DNA of 64,000 nucleotides from NCBI GenBank assembly GCA_965226945.1, contig OZ245717.1, positions 496,001-560,000 on the forward strand, in the 5' to 3' direction. Position numbers and translations under genes: made by a program. The DNA is from SYLG01 sp965226945 (GTDB lineage Bacteria; Planctomycetota; Planctomycetia; Gemmatales; Gemmataceae). Positions 18,273 through 26,709 of this stretch are shown one piece after another. Positions within the stretch are counted from its first letter, which is position 1, and each line of letters opens with the position of its first letter. The notes beneath the pieces are model-generated. The model searched no databases and had not been told where the DNA came from. It saw nothing but the letters and a program-made list of their open reading frames with translations.

Positions 18273-19121
18273 TCAACCGAGTTCCTTGCGAGCTCGGTTG
18301 GCCTCAACAATGATCTCGTGCAGGGCCTGACAATCGCCCGCATCGATCTTCCGGCGCCATTCGGTCAATTCGTTCTGAAATCGATCGAGCGCTACCAGCA
18401 GCATGGCACGGTTGGAATGAAAAATGGGTCCCCAGATTTCTGGAGACCCGCCCGCGATGCGCGTGGTGTCTTTAAAACCGGTAGCCGCAAACGGGCGCCA
18501 GGCTGCCGGCAATGACTTTGCCAGAGCGAAGGCAACCAAGTGGGGCAGATGACTCGTCTCTGCCAGGATCCGGTCATGCTCCACCGAATCGATCGATTCG
18601 GTGCGCGCGCCCAATCTTTCCCAAAGTTCGCGCAATAGGGCCATCTGGGCCGCGCTGGCGCTGACCTGGGTCAACAAGACCAGCTTGCCCACGAACAAAA
18701 TGTCAGAGCATTGCTCCGGTCCGGTTTTTTCCGAACCGGCCAGGGGATGCGAGCCGGCATGAGCCACGCCCGCCGGTAGTTTCTCTTTCAAGGCGGCATC
18801 GATCTGGGTGCGGGCGCTGCCAAGGTCGGTGAGAATCGCGCCGGCGGATGCGTGCCGCGCGGCCTCCAGGAGCGACCCAACGATGTGATTGACCGGTGCG
18901 GCGCAGGCGACGATGTCGGCCCCTTGCACCGTCTCGGCAACCGACGAATAACCACGGCGGACAATCCCGGCCGATAAGGCCCAGGAACAGCGAGCCGAGA
19001 CCGGATCGTAGGCGCGCACCGGGCCGAGGCCAAAGCGCTTCCACGCCGCGGCCAGGGAGGCGCCCATAAAGCCGAGCCCCAGGATCGCGAGTTCCTGGGG
19101 CTTGTGTTGAAAGGGGGTCAT
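18273..19121 (-). CDS. tyrA: Prephenate/arogenate dehydrogenase
   Basis: A 282-residue NAD(P)-dependent dehydrogenase for tyrosine synthesis. The Rossmann motif GLGFMGASLAAAW is near residue 15, and the family signature GSHPLAGSEKTG near residue 134 carries the catalytic His. The C-terminal helical dimer domain includes DRILAETSHLPHLVAFAL and FKDTTRIAGGSPEIW. No ACT or chorismate mutase domain is fused. The gene lies 64 bases after the esterase gene on the same strand and is probably the last gene of a tsaB-esterase-tyrA transcript; it is convergent with acs. Confidence 0.93.
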   Translation of the reverse strand: MTPFQHKPQELAILGLGFMGASLAAAWKRFGLGPVRAYDPVSARCSWALSAGIVRRGYSSVAETVQGADIVACAAPVNHIVGSLLEAARHASAGAILTDLGSARTQIDAALKEKLPAGVAHAGSHPLAGSEKTGPEQCSDILFVGKLVLLTQVSASAAQMALLRELWERLGARTESIDSVEHDRILAETSHLPHLVAFALAKSLPAAWRPFAATGFKDTTRIAGGSPEIWGPIFHSNRAMLLVALDRFQNELTEWRRKIDAGDCQALHEIIVEANRARKELG

Positions 19122-19185
19122 AAGCGAAAAGTGAGAGAGCCTTCTTGCGAATTCTACCTAATTGAGATCTTCGATGAGATCCTAA

Positions 19186-20736
19186 TTATGGTTTCGGCCG
19201 ATTGCCTTGAACCGTGTCGGCCATCTCCTGGCGGATGCGCGCGCGCAACGCGGCGTCAACGACACTGCCATGATCTCTCCCTTCGATCATTTCGACCGTC
19301 GCGGTTGGGTCAAGTTCGGCCAGGGCCTTTTTCATGAGCACCGCCGCGCCATCGAGCAGGAAGGTGTCGAGCGTGCCGCAGTACATGTTGATGCGGCCCT
19401 TGAGATCGGCGCCTTTCTTCGGCCATTCGCGCTTGATCTTCGCGACAATGTCGTAAGCGAGCCACGACTGGAACACCACGGGATCAATGGCGCCGTCGTC
19501 GTTCCAGAGCGGGATCGGGAAGCCGTCCGGTCCCTTGGGTCCAAAGACCGCCTGGAAGGTTTGGAGCTGACCGCCGCGCTTCATTGGCAGCTCCATTTTC
19601 CAAAAGAGTTCGTAAGGCACATTGGCAAAGCCTCCTCGGCCCAGCGGGCGTGCGGCTCCTTTCGCGTCGCGGAAAATGTTGTTGCCGGGGGCGTAAAGGT
19701 CGACCAACTGAAAATCATGAAAGTCGGTCGGATCGGGCGCGGTTGACCAGGTGCCGCCAAAGATTGCGGGATAGGAAGTCATCAGCCACATGCTGCTCCA
19801 ACCGCCGGAAGAGTGGCCAGTGAGCAAGCGCCTGTGCTTTTGACCGCCACAGCGGAAGCGTGTTTCGATGGCAGGAATCAACTCTTCGACGAGCGCATCG
19901 CCTACCGGGCCGTTGTTGGCGGAATTGGCAAACGAGTGGTGCCCCAGCCGGCAATTGGGATCGAGCATGACGCAGACAAAGTCGACGCCACCGAAATTGG
20001 TGCCGTTTTTGCCCAGAAATTTGCGCGCGCCATTGTGGTCGCCGCCAAAACCGGGGATTTCAAAGAGTACGGGGTAAGCCTCGGCTCGCTTCGGGTCAAA
20101 CGTTTCCGGCACGACCACGGCCGCTTGAAGATACTGGTCTTTTTTGTGGAAATCGCTGAGCAGGGTGCTGCGAATGCGTACCAGTTTCATCCGTTCCGAT
20201 TCGGAGAACTCCGGCTGTTTGTAGACCTTGTCGAGCCTCACCTTGGCCACAAAACCTTTGGAGGCGTCCCACTCTTCGGCGGGGCCCCGGCCCCAAACAT
20301 TTCCTTCGCTGGCGGCGAAGCTGATGCCGCCGAGGTCTCGATCCATGACCGCAAAGAGCGCTCGCTTGCCGCCCTTGGGCAAACTGCCAAGTTCGGAAGG
20401 ATAGCCCTTGGCGGTGGGACCAATTTTCAATGGCTCCCCCGCTTTCCAGTTTTTGACTTCCACATAGTGATGCGGGCTGGGCGATCCCCAATTGGGCATG
20501 CGCGGAAGGCCTGTCGTGCCGGGGTTCATCCACAACAAGTGCACTCGCCCGCTAAAAGGTCCGGCAAACGCCTCGGGAGCGTAGGTCAGTTCCACTTCGA
20601 TCGCACCGGGACCCGAAGCCTGTGGGACCGGTTGCCGTGGAGACGCCGGCGCGGCTTCTGCCGCCTTTAAGGATGCGGGAAATGCCATCAAGAAAAAGGC
20701 GAACAGGCCTAACGCCCGCGATATCGATGCGATCAT
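19186..20736 (-). CDS. Exported putative esterase (alpha/beta hydrolase)
   Basis: 516 residues from ATG 20736, which overlaps the tsaB stop as ATGA; the frame extends further upstream but inside tsaB. Residues 1-30 are a signal peptide (basic start, LGLFAFFLMAFPASLKAAEA). The C-terminal half is an esterase-D/PF00756-like hydrolase: nucleophile elbow GHSSGGWSSMWL near residue 310 and a terminal EGRDHGSVV that provides the His. The N-terminal 200 residues form an extra domain (YAPEAFAGPFSGRVHLLWMN) that resembles a C2-like or beta-rich region and may bind substrate. Likely a periplasmic or surface carbohydrate-ester or peptide-ester hydrolase; the substrate is unknown. Confidence 0.8.
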   Translation of the reverse strand: MIASISRALGLFAFFLMAFPASLKAAEAAPASPRQPVPQASGPGAIEVELTYAPEAFAGPFSGRVHLLWMNPGTTGLPRMPNWGSPSPHHYVEVKNWKAGEPLKIGPTAKGYPSELGSLPKGGKRALFAVMDRDLGGISFAASEGNVWGRGPAEEWDASKGFVAKVRLDKVYKQPEFSESERMKLVRIRSTLLSDFHKKDQYLQAAVVVPETFDPKRAEAYPVLFEIPGFGGDHNGARKFLGKNGTNFGGVDFVCVMLDPNCRLGHHSFANSANNGPVGDALVEELIPAIETRFRCGGQKHRRLLTGHSSGGWSSMWLMTSYPAIFGGTWSTAPDPTDFHDFQLVDLYAPGNNIFRDAKGAARPLGRGGFANVPYELFWKMELPMKRGGQLQTFQAVFGPKGPDGFPIPLWNDDGAIDPVVFQSWLAYDIVAKIKREWPKKGADLKGRINMYCGTLDTFLLDGAAVLMKKALAELDPTATVEMIEGRDHGSVVDAALRARIRQEMADTVQGNRPKP

Positions 20737-21461
20737 ACCCTGGTCTCCTGCGATTTCTGCAACATCTGCAGTTCCGCCGAACTCGGTCGAAGATAAAGAG
20801 GCTCTGCAATATCCGAATCGTTCCACTCGCCCCGGCCGGCCCGAGCACGCACAAGCGCGGCAAATGCCGGCAGTTGCGGCTCGACAAGGGTCCCGGGGAT
20901 TCCGCGCGCCGCCAATTCGCTCGAATCGGCGGCGTACAAGACCGCGGCGCGCTTCTCGCGCACCGCCTCCCATTGGGGGATGGTCTCGACCGCCAGCGGA
21001 CGAACCGGCTGCCAAAGACCGTCGTCCTTGCGAGCGAACCCCTGATGGTACACCCAACCCTTGAGGGCGTCGGCCACGACCTCGGCCTTTGGAATGTCGC
21101 CCGTCGTTGCGCCCACCCCATTATGGGGCTCGTTCACGTTCGCAGGCGCCAAATCCGACTGCGCCAAGATTTCAAAGGTCGGCACGAGCACAAGATGGCA
21201 GTCGGTGGCAAATCGAAAAGCCAGGGCCGAAGCGATGCCGACACGCAAGCCGGTGTAGCTGCCTGGCCCCTGAGACACCGCCACGCAATCGACCTGATTG
21301 GCCCGAAGCCCCTGATTTTCGAGCAGGCTTCCGGCCGCGGGGGCCAGATCGCGCGCGTGCCGGCGCCCTTGCTCCAGCCGGATCGAGCCGAGAATTTGCG
21401 AATCGTCAATCAGGGCGACCCAACCCGACCGTCCTGATGTCTCGATGAGAAGCGCGAGCAC
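20733..21461 (-). CDS. tsaB: tRNA threonylcarbamoyladenosine biosynthesis protein TsaB
   Basis: A 242-residue member of the ASKHA fold. The N-terminal LALLIETSGRSGWVAL and the motif SQGPGSYTGLRVGIASALAF near residue 65 are diagnostic. TsaB is the non-catalytic partner of TsaD in making t6A on tRNAs that read ANN codons. The C-terminal half, including VLYAADSSELAARGIPG, is less conserved, as is normal. The stop overlaps the start of the esterase gene (20733-20736). It is divergent from the RNase HI gene with about 110 bases between them, which must hold both promoters. Confidence 0.92.
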   Translation of the reverse strand: MLALLIETSGRSGWVALIDDSQILGSIRLEQGRRHARDLAPAAGSLLENQGLRANQVDCVAVSQGPGSYTGLRVGIASALAFRFATDCHLVLVPTFEILAQSDLAPANVNEPHNGVGATTGDIPKAEVVADALKGWVYHQGFARKDDGLWQPVRPLAVETIPQWEAVREKRAAVLYAADSSELAARGIPGTLVEPQLPAFAALVRARAGRGEWNDSDIAEPLYLRPSSAELQMLQKSQETRV

Positions 21462-21575
21462 TGAAAAAATCCGCTGAGTGTCGTTCCACTATTTTATATT
21501 GATGGAACAGGTTTCATGGGTTGTCCAGGTCGGACGCTCTCTCCCATGAGCCCACTTGGACCTTCGAGGTTGGTC

Positions 21576-22250
21576 ATGGCGGACTGGAAATTGAACACGG
21601 ATGGCGGCTCTCGGGGCAATCCAGGCAAGGCTGCCTGGGCCTTCGTTTTGCGAGGGCCGGACGGGCAACTTCATGAACATGGCGGCCTTATGGATATGGC
21701 CACCAACAACTCCGCCGAATACGAGGGAGTGATCCAGGGACTGGCGTTCGCGCTTGCCGAGGGGATCAAAGATCTCGATGTCTACAGCGACAGCGAATTG
21801 ATCGTCAAACAGATCAGGGGCGAGTACAAGGTGCGCCATGCCGACCTGGCGCAGTTGCACGGCGAAGTCAAAAAAATCCTCGACGATTTCTCGGGCAAAG
21901 TCACCTTCCACCATGTCCCGCGCGAACAGAACAAGGAAGCCGACAAGATCTGCAACCTGGTGATGGATGGAAAGTTCCGGCCGGCCCTTTCCTCATCAAA
22001 AGTTTCGCCCAAGCCCTCGCCCTTCGCGGCGCCTTCGCCCACTCCGTTGAGTCCGCTGGAAAAGCTGGCCAGCGCGGTGGGGCTGACGCAACCGGCGCGC
22101 CCTTCTGCCGCGGTGCGCCCTCCCGTTGAGGCCCCTCCCGAAGAAACGCTTGCGGCCGTACGGGCGATTTTCAAGAAATTCGGCGCGACGATCAGTGAAG
22201 ACCAGGCCGAAGAAGCGATCTTCATGATGAAGAAAGTGCTTGGCTACTAA
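21576..22250 (+). CDS. RNase HI-family protein with C-terminal extension
   Basis: 224 residues from ATG 21576, chosen because GAGG lies 7 bases upstream; ATG 21546 and 21516 are in frame. Residues 1-130 are an RNase H domain with all acidic catalytic residues: NTDGGSRGNPG (Asp), NNSAEYEGVI (Glu), YSDSELIVKQ (Asp) and EQNKEADKICN (Asp). It cleaves the RNA strand of RNA-DNA hybrids. After a Pro/Ser-rich linker (about 140-185) there is a short helical C-terminal domain (EETLAAVRAIFKKFGATISEDQAEE) of unknown function. The type is the bacterial reverse-transcriptase-like RNase HI found in many phyla, not E. coli RnhA. Confidence 0.88.
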   Translation: MADWKLNTDGGSRGNPGKAAWAFVLRGPDGQLHEHGGLMDMATNNSAEYEGVIQGLAFALAEGIKDLDVYSDSELIVKQIRGEYKVRHADLAQLHGEVKKILDDFSGKVTFHHVPREQNKEADKICNLVMDGKFRPALSSSKVSPKPSPFAAPSPTPLSPLEKLASAVGLTQPARPSAAVRPPVEAPPEETLAAVRAIFKKFGATISEDQAEEAIFMMKKVLGY

Positions 22251-22347
22251 ACGGGAGAAAGCAGAACCAAGGCCAAAGCGCCCCTACTTCAGCGCTTCCG
22301 GCAAGCGAAAAAAACCATGGATCCTCACGACCGCCCCTTTCGGTTCC

Positions 22348-22383
22348 ATCCTTTGCGCCTTGGGTCCCTTGCGCCTTTGCGTT
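22348..22383 (-). repeat. Dispersed AACGCAAAGGCGCAAGGGA repeat, copy 1
   Basis: On the minus strand this reads AACGCAAAGGCGCAAGGGAC and continues into CCAAGGCGCAAAGGAT. A second copy is at 50,590-50,625 on the plus strand. It lies between the RNase HI gene and the small membrane protein gene. Confidence 0.75.
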
Positions 22384-22412
22384 GAGCTCCTCATCCTCAC
22401 TGCCGTCCGCGC

Positions 22413-22556
22413 CTAGCGCGCCTTGAAGAGCGAAAAAACCACGTTGGCCACGTCGGAAAGCCAGAGAATGGCGATCACACCGAACATGAGCCCGAGGGTC
22501 CAAATCCAGACCCCAAGCTTGGGCGGTTCGTCGTTCGAGTCTTTGCCTGAACTCAT
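22413..22556 (-). CDS. Small membrane protein coupled to rseP (47 aa)
   Basis: A short gene of 47 codons plus TAG. Its ATG (22556-22554) overlaps the stop of rseP as ATGA, the same coupling used elsewhere in this window. Residues 1-14 are polar (MSSGKDSNDEPPKLG), followed by one membrane helix (VWIWTLGLMFGVIAILWL) and a short tail ending SLFKAR. It could be a membrane anchor or regulator of the RseP protease, but this is a guess from position. It is too short for most gene finders; composition and coupling make it convincing. Confidence 0.75.
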   Translation of the reverse strand: MSSGKDSNDEPPKLGVWIWTLGLMFGVIAILWLSDVANVVFSLFKAR

Positions 22557-25051
22557 GGCCCGAAGATCCTCCGCTTAATGTCGTTGAAAAACACAAAAGC
22601 AATCAGAAGCAACAATAACCCGAAACCGGTGCCCGTGACCACATCGATCAGGGTGCGCGGCGCGGGCCGGCCGCGCGCGCCTTCGTAGGCCAAGAACACC
22701 ATGTGCCCGCCGTCAAGCGGAGGCAGGGGAAGGAAATTGACCACGGCAAGATTGATGCTGATCAAACCGATCCACTGCAAAAGCATGATCAGGTCGTCGG
22801 CCGCATTGAACGTTTGCGCCGCGATTTCGATCGGCCCGCCCAGGTTCTCCATGGAAAGATCCCCCCGGATCATTCCACCCAGGTTGCGGTAGATCAAAAT
22901 GATCGAGCCGATCGTTTCTCTCCAGCCCATTTGCAACGACTCAAGCAGGGTTTCGGCCTTCACCAGGCGCGATTCGGTGGGCAAGAGCAAGCCCCGATCG
23001 GCCATGAAACGCCCCAAGTCCGGCTGAAGTTCAAGAATCAGCGGACCGCTCGCCTTTTCCTCGGCGGCATCGCGCAGATAGCCCTCGCCGCGCCGCACGC
23101 GAATGCCGATCTCTTTTTCCTTGGAGGCATCCAGATCCTGGGAGAGATAGGCCCATTGATCAAAATCGAGCCGGCCATCCTCGCGCTTCGTGCTGAGTTT
23201 CAGCCAGACATAGTCTTTCTCCCCTTTTTCGTTGACCGACCGGGTCAAACGCACTTCCTCGATCAGATCGCCCGGTTTGAGCCCAATGGCCTCGGCGGGA
23301 CTGCCGGGAATGACCGACTGGATCGTGCTCTGGATTTGATAGCCCAACCCCAATTGCACGATCGCAATCGGCGAGTAGGTCCGGATCGGCGCTTCTTCCC
23401 GCAGTTGCGCCGGATCGACGAAATCGACCGGGGCCAGGGTAACGCGCGACGGTTCTCGAGCGGTCTTGTCCTTGCGCAGGACCGTCAACTCGATCGATTT
23501 CCTTCCCTTGGCCAGGGCCAGGTCGGTCAACTGTTCCGGCAGTTGCACCGGATCGGGCTGGGCGAACTCCTTGATGACCTCCCCCTTCTCCCCCAGCACG
23601 CGCACCTGGGCGATGATGTCCCCCAGCCGTACGTCGGCGGTGGCCGCGGCCCCGCCCGCTCTAAGCGCCGTCACGGGTCCCATGCGCATGACCAGACCGG
23701 TGGAAAGCGGGTGGGCCGTGCCGCAAAGCACGAGGCGGTTCTTTCCCCCCAATGCGGGTTGCAGCTCGAACACCACCGGTTTCGACCTGAGGGCACGCAT
23801 GCGCCTGCGGTATTCGACAAAATCGGGTTCCTCATTGGGTTCCAGGATTTTCAATTTTTCCAGGACGAACGGATCGTATTCGGCCTGCTCCGGCAGGCTC
23901 GTGGCCACCACGGTGTCGCCCGGAAGAATGCCGCCCGGCGGTAGATTCACTTCGCGGGTCTTGCCGTTTTCCCACAGGAACTTCAGATCGATCGTGGTTT
24001 CGGGTTCGGCGCTAAAAACCTCGGCAATTTCCGTCCATCCAGCCACACCAGGCTTCGCCTTGACCCAGGGCCCATTCGATTTGCGCCACTCGATGAACTT
24101 CTCCCCTTCATGGTGAGGAACGGTGCGGGCAAACTGAGCGACACGCCCCTTGATGAATCCCGCTTCGGCCTTTTCCGATCCCCCGAGTTCTTTCAAGGAC
24201 CTGGGCGGTGCAAATCCCAGCGAGGCGTCTTTGTCTCCGGGACCCTTGCGCGGCTTGACCTTCAGTTGTTTTTCCGTGCCGCTCGGTTCGACCATTTCGA
24301 GGTTTAGCGACCAGGTTCCCGCCGCCAACAGGGTTTCGATCTTGATGTTGCGAAAGCTCGGCTTCTTGATGCCATCAACAGAGACAAAGCGCGTGCCGGC
24401 GGGAAGATCGGCCTCCCAAATGGGTGAACCGACATCGGAGTGCCAGACGGTCGCCACCGGTTCCCGGACTCCATGCAGGAAAACGCCCATCAAGCAGGCG
24501 ATGCCCAGGATGACATTCATGATCACGCCGGCCGACATGATGAGCATGCGCTGAGGCACCGATTTCATTTTGAAGGAGCGAGGCGAATCGTCCCCCTCCT
24601 CGGCCTCGCCATTTTCGTTGCCTTCGCCAAGCATCTGCACGAAGCCGCCCAGGGGCAGCGCGCCGATCATGTACTTGGTTTCGCCCAATTGAAACGAACA
24701 GCCGGGCAAGGCCGGGCCAAATCCAATGCTGAATACGCGAACTTGAACCCCGCACCACTTCGCCGCCAAAAAGTGCCCCAGTTCATGGACGAAGATCACC
24801 AGCCCCAGGGCCAGGCCGACCATCCCGGCCTTGATCAGGCCATTGACACCAAACTTGGAATAGATCAGGACGATCGCCGCGCCCAGAATCACAAAGTAGA
24901 CCAGGTTGGCCTTGAACCATTCCACCGGTCCCGGCGGCGGCGCCAGCGGATGCTCGGGGGGTTGTGACAAGGGAGGAGGAGAGCCTGCTGACATGGACGA
25001 AGTTCCGGCTTGGTGATTCATTCGATCATGACTCATATTACCCTGGCTCAT
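22553..25051 (-). CDS. rseP: RIP site-2 metalloprotease RseP, enlarged
   Basis: 832 residues from ATG 25051, which overlaps the dxr stop as ATGA; ATG 25087 would lie inside dxr. Residues 1-45 are Met/Ser/Pro-rich and cytoplasmic, followed by a membrane helix and the zinc motif HELGHF (near residue 90) with GVQVRVFSIGFGPAL. The C-terminal membrane part has NFLPLPPLDGGHMVFL, the second zinc-ligand segment, and ends FNDIKRRIFGP. Between them lie about 550 residues with at least two PDZ-like segments (DVRLGDIIAQV; VIPGSPAEAIGLKPGDLIEEV), so the protein is almost twice the length of E. coli RseP. It should cut membrane-anchored regulators within the bilayer. Confidence 0.93.
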   Translation of the reverse strand: MSQGNMSHDRMNHQAGTSSMSAGSPPPLSQPPEHPLAPPPGPVEWFKANLVYFVILGAAIVLIYSKFGVNGLIKAGMVGLALGLVIFVHELGHFLAAKWCGVQVRVFSIGFGPALPGCSFQLGETKYMIGALPLGGFVQMLGEGNENGEAEEGDDSPRSFKMKSVPQRMLIMSAGVIMNVILGIACLMGVFLHGVREPVATVWHSDVGSPIWEADLPAGTRFVSVDGIKKPSFRNIKIETLLAAGTWSLNLEMVEPSGTEKQLKVKPRKGPGDKDASLGFAPPRSLKELGGSEKAEAGFIKGRVAQFARTVPHHEGEKFIEWRKSNGPWVKAKPGVAGWTEIAEVFSAEPETTIDLKFLWENGKTREVNLPPGGILPGDTVVATSLPEQAEYDPFVLEKLKILEPNEEPDFVEYRRRMRALRSKPVVFELQPALGGKNRLVLCGTAHPLSTGLVMRMGPVTALRAGGAAATADVRLGDIIAQVRVLGEKGEVIKEFAQPDPVQLPEQLTDLALAKGRKSIELTVLRKDKTAREPSRVTLAPVDFVDPAQLREEAPIRTYSPIAIVQLGLGYQIQSTIQSVIPGSPAEAIGLKPGDLIEEVRLTRSVNEKGEKDYVWLKLSTKREDGRLDFDQWAYLSQDLDASKEKEIGIRVRRGEGYLRDAAEEKASGPLILELQPDLGRFMADRGLLLPTESRLVKAETLLESLQMGWRETIGSIILIYRNLGGMIRGDLSMENLGGPIEIAAQTFNAADDLIMLLQWIGLISINLAVVNFLPLPPLDGGHMVFLAYEGARGRPAPRTLIDVVTGTGFGLLLLLIAFVFFNDIKRRIFGP

Positions 25052-26289
25052 AGGCTTGCTACTTTCGCCCTGCTTGGTCTTTTCCATTTCATGGTTTCGC
25101 GCCGTGCCCAGGCATCGAGGCGAGAAAGTTCCTCAAGGCCGGGGGAAGAATCGTGGGTGTGGTGGGCGAGAATTTCCGAGCAGGCCTGGGCGATATCCAG
25201 AAAGGCGATGTCCCCTTGCAGGAATCGGCCCACCGCCGCTTCGTTGGCCGCATTGAGCACCGCGCCTGCCGATCCGCCGGCGCGTGCCACTTCAAACCCC
25301 AAATTGAGGGCCGGAAAATTGGTACGGTCAGGCGGCTCAAAACGCCACTGAAAGGCACGGCTCCAGTCGAATCGCCGTGTGGGCCCCGAGGGCCTTTCGG
25401 GCCAGAGGAGCGCCAGTTGAATGGGCAAGCGCATGTCCGGCGGCGAGGCCTGGGCCATGACCGAGCCATCTTCAAATTCGACCAGCGAATGCACGATCGA
25501 TTCGGGGTGAATGACCACTTCGAGCCGATCCGCGCCAATATCGAATAACCAGCGCGCCTCGATCAGTTCCAGCGCCTTGTTCATCAGAGTGGCCGAGTCG
25601 ATGGTGATCTTTGGGCCCATTTTCCAGGTGGGATGCCTGAGGGCTTGTTCAAGCGTGACCTGTTCGAGCTGCAAAGGCGTGTGGCCGCGAAACGGACCGC
25701 CGCTGCCTGTCAGTATGAGCCTTTTCACCTGCGCCGGCTGGCCCGATAACAGCGCCTGGAATAAGGCGCTGTGTTCACTGTCCACGGGCATGATGCGCCC
25801 GCCGCGCCTCTTCGCCAGGTCCATGACCAGGGACCCAGCCATGACCAGCGTTTCCTTGTTGGCGACGGCGATATCCTTGCCCGCTTCGAGCGCGGCCCAG
25901 GTGCCGAGCAAGCCTGCCGCACCGACGATCGCCGCGACCACCACATCGACATCGGCGCCGGCAACCTTGCGTGCGAGTGCTTCCGGTCCCACGACGCATT
26001 CCACCCCGGGCGGAAGTTGACTTCGGTCCAGGGTGGCGGCGGCTTCCTTGTCGGTGATGGCAATCCATTCGGGCCGGTGGCAGCGCGCCTGCTCCAGAAG
26101 CTCGGCCACGCGCGAATGCGCCGACAGGCCGGTGATTTTGAGCCGCTCGGGAAAGTGCTTCACGACATCCAGCGTGCTTTTACCGATCGAACCGGTCGAT
26201 CCCAGAAGGGCAACCCTGCGGCAACCGCTCGATTTCTCGCTTTGGGGTTTCCCGTCCAGCACGCGCGGCTCCACGATTCCGAGAGACAT
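25048..26289 (-). CDS. dxr: 1-deoxy-D-xylulose 5-phosphate reductoisomerase
   Basis: A 413-residue NADPH-dependent enzyme making 2-C-methyl-D-erythritol 4-phosphate, the committed step of the MEP isoprenoid pathway. Visible motifs: LLGSTGSIGKSTLDVVKHF (nucleotide binding, about residue 28), TGSGGPFRG, PTWKMGPKITIDSATLMNKALE (metal and substrate region), HPESIVHSLVEF, and ANEAAVGRFLQGDI near the end. The length is normal apart from a 25-residue N-terminal extension. First gene of the dxr-rseP-small-protein operon, with a four-base overlap to rseP. It is divergent from the pilus cluster. Confidence 0.96.
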   Translation of the reverse strand: MSLGIVEPRVLDGKPQSEKSSGCRRVALLGSTGSIGKSTLDVVKHFPERLKITGLSAHSRVAELLEQARCHRPEWIAITDKEAAATLDRSQLPPGVECVVGPEALARKVAGADVDVVVAAIVGAAGLLGTWAALEAGKDIAVANKETLVMAGSLVMDLAKRRGGRIMPVDSEHSALFQALLSGQPAQVKRLILTGSGGPFRGHTPLQLEQVTLEQALRHPTWKMGPKITIDSATLMNKALELIEARWLFDIGADRLEVVIHPESIVHSLVEFEDGSVMAQASPPDMRLPIQLALLWPERPSGPTRRFDWSRAFQWRFEPPDRTNFPALNLGFEVARAGGSAGAVLNAANEAAVGRFLQGDIAFLDIAQACSEILAHHTHDSSPGLEELSRLDAWARRETMKWKRPSRAKVASL

Positions 26290-26709
26290 GCGCCGGCGCG
26301 TTCCTTGCGCGGCGTAACACTTGGACCCTACTCTGGCCGATTCCTGGCCCCGGCCCCATTCCAGCTTTATAGGAGCCGGCCCCCTCGGTGTTGCTTCAGG
26401 CTACGGTTTGCCGCTTGGGCGAGGCAAGCAACCGGGTCCATCCTGTATGTGCGGAAAGCGAAGTTGGGACGACAGCCTTTCCGCGAAAAGTAAGAAAAGT
26501 AATGCCAAACAAGGGATGAGGAACCGTGCCCGCGAGCAAGCCAGCCAAGGGGCGATCGTACTCTTTGGGCAGGACCCGGCGCAAGGATCGTCGCCGCCCT
26601 CTCTTGCTTTGGCCTTTCCATCTGCCATACTGCCAAGGGGGGCTCTCCCACCCAATTCTCGTGGCTAACGGCTCCTTCTTGGATCCCCGTCCCTTCTGGT
26701 ACCACCACC
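26290..26709. other. Divergent promoter region between dxr and the pilus cluster
   Basis: About 420 bases without a supported gene. It must carry the promoters of the dxr operon and of the first PilB/GspE gene. I could not pick out a convincing -35/-10 pair. Confidence 0.5.

Noticed and set aside
19186..21057. A 623-residue form of the esterase starting at 21057
   Set aside because: The first 107 codons overlap tsaB in another frame and are Arg/Gly-rich nonsense; the signal peptide starts exactly at ATG 20736, which overlaps the tsaB stop.
22703..23944. A 413-residue plus-strand frame inside rseP
   Set aside because: Antisense shadow; the opposite strand has complete RseP motifs.
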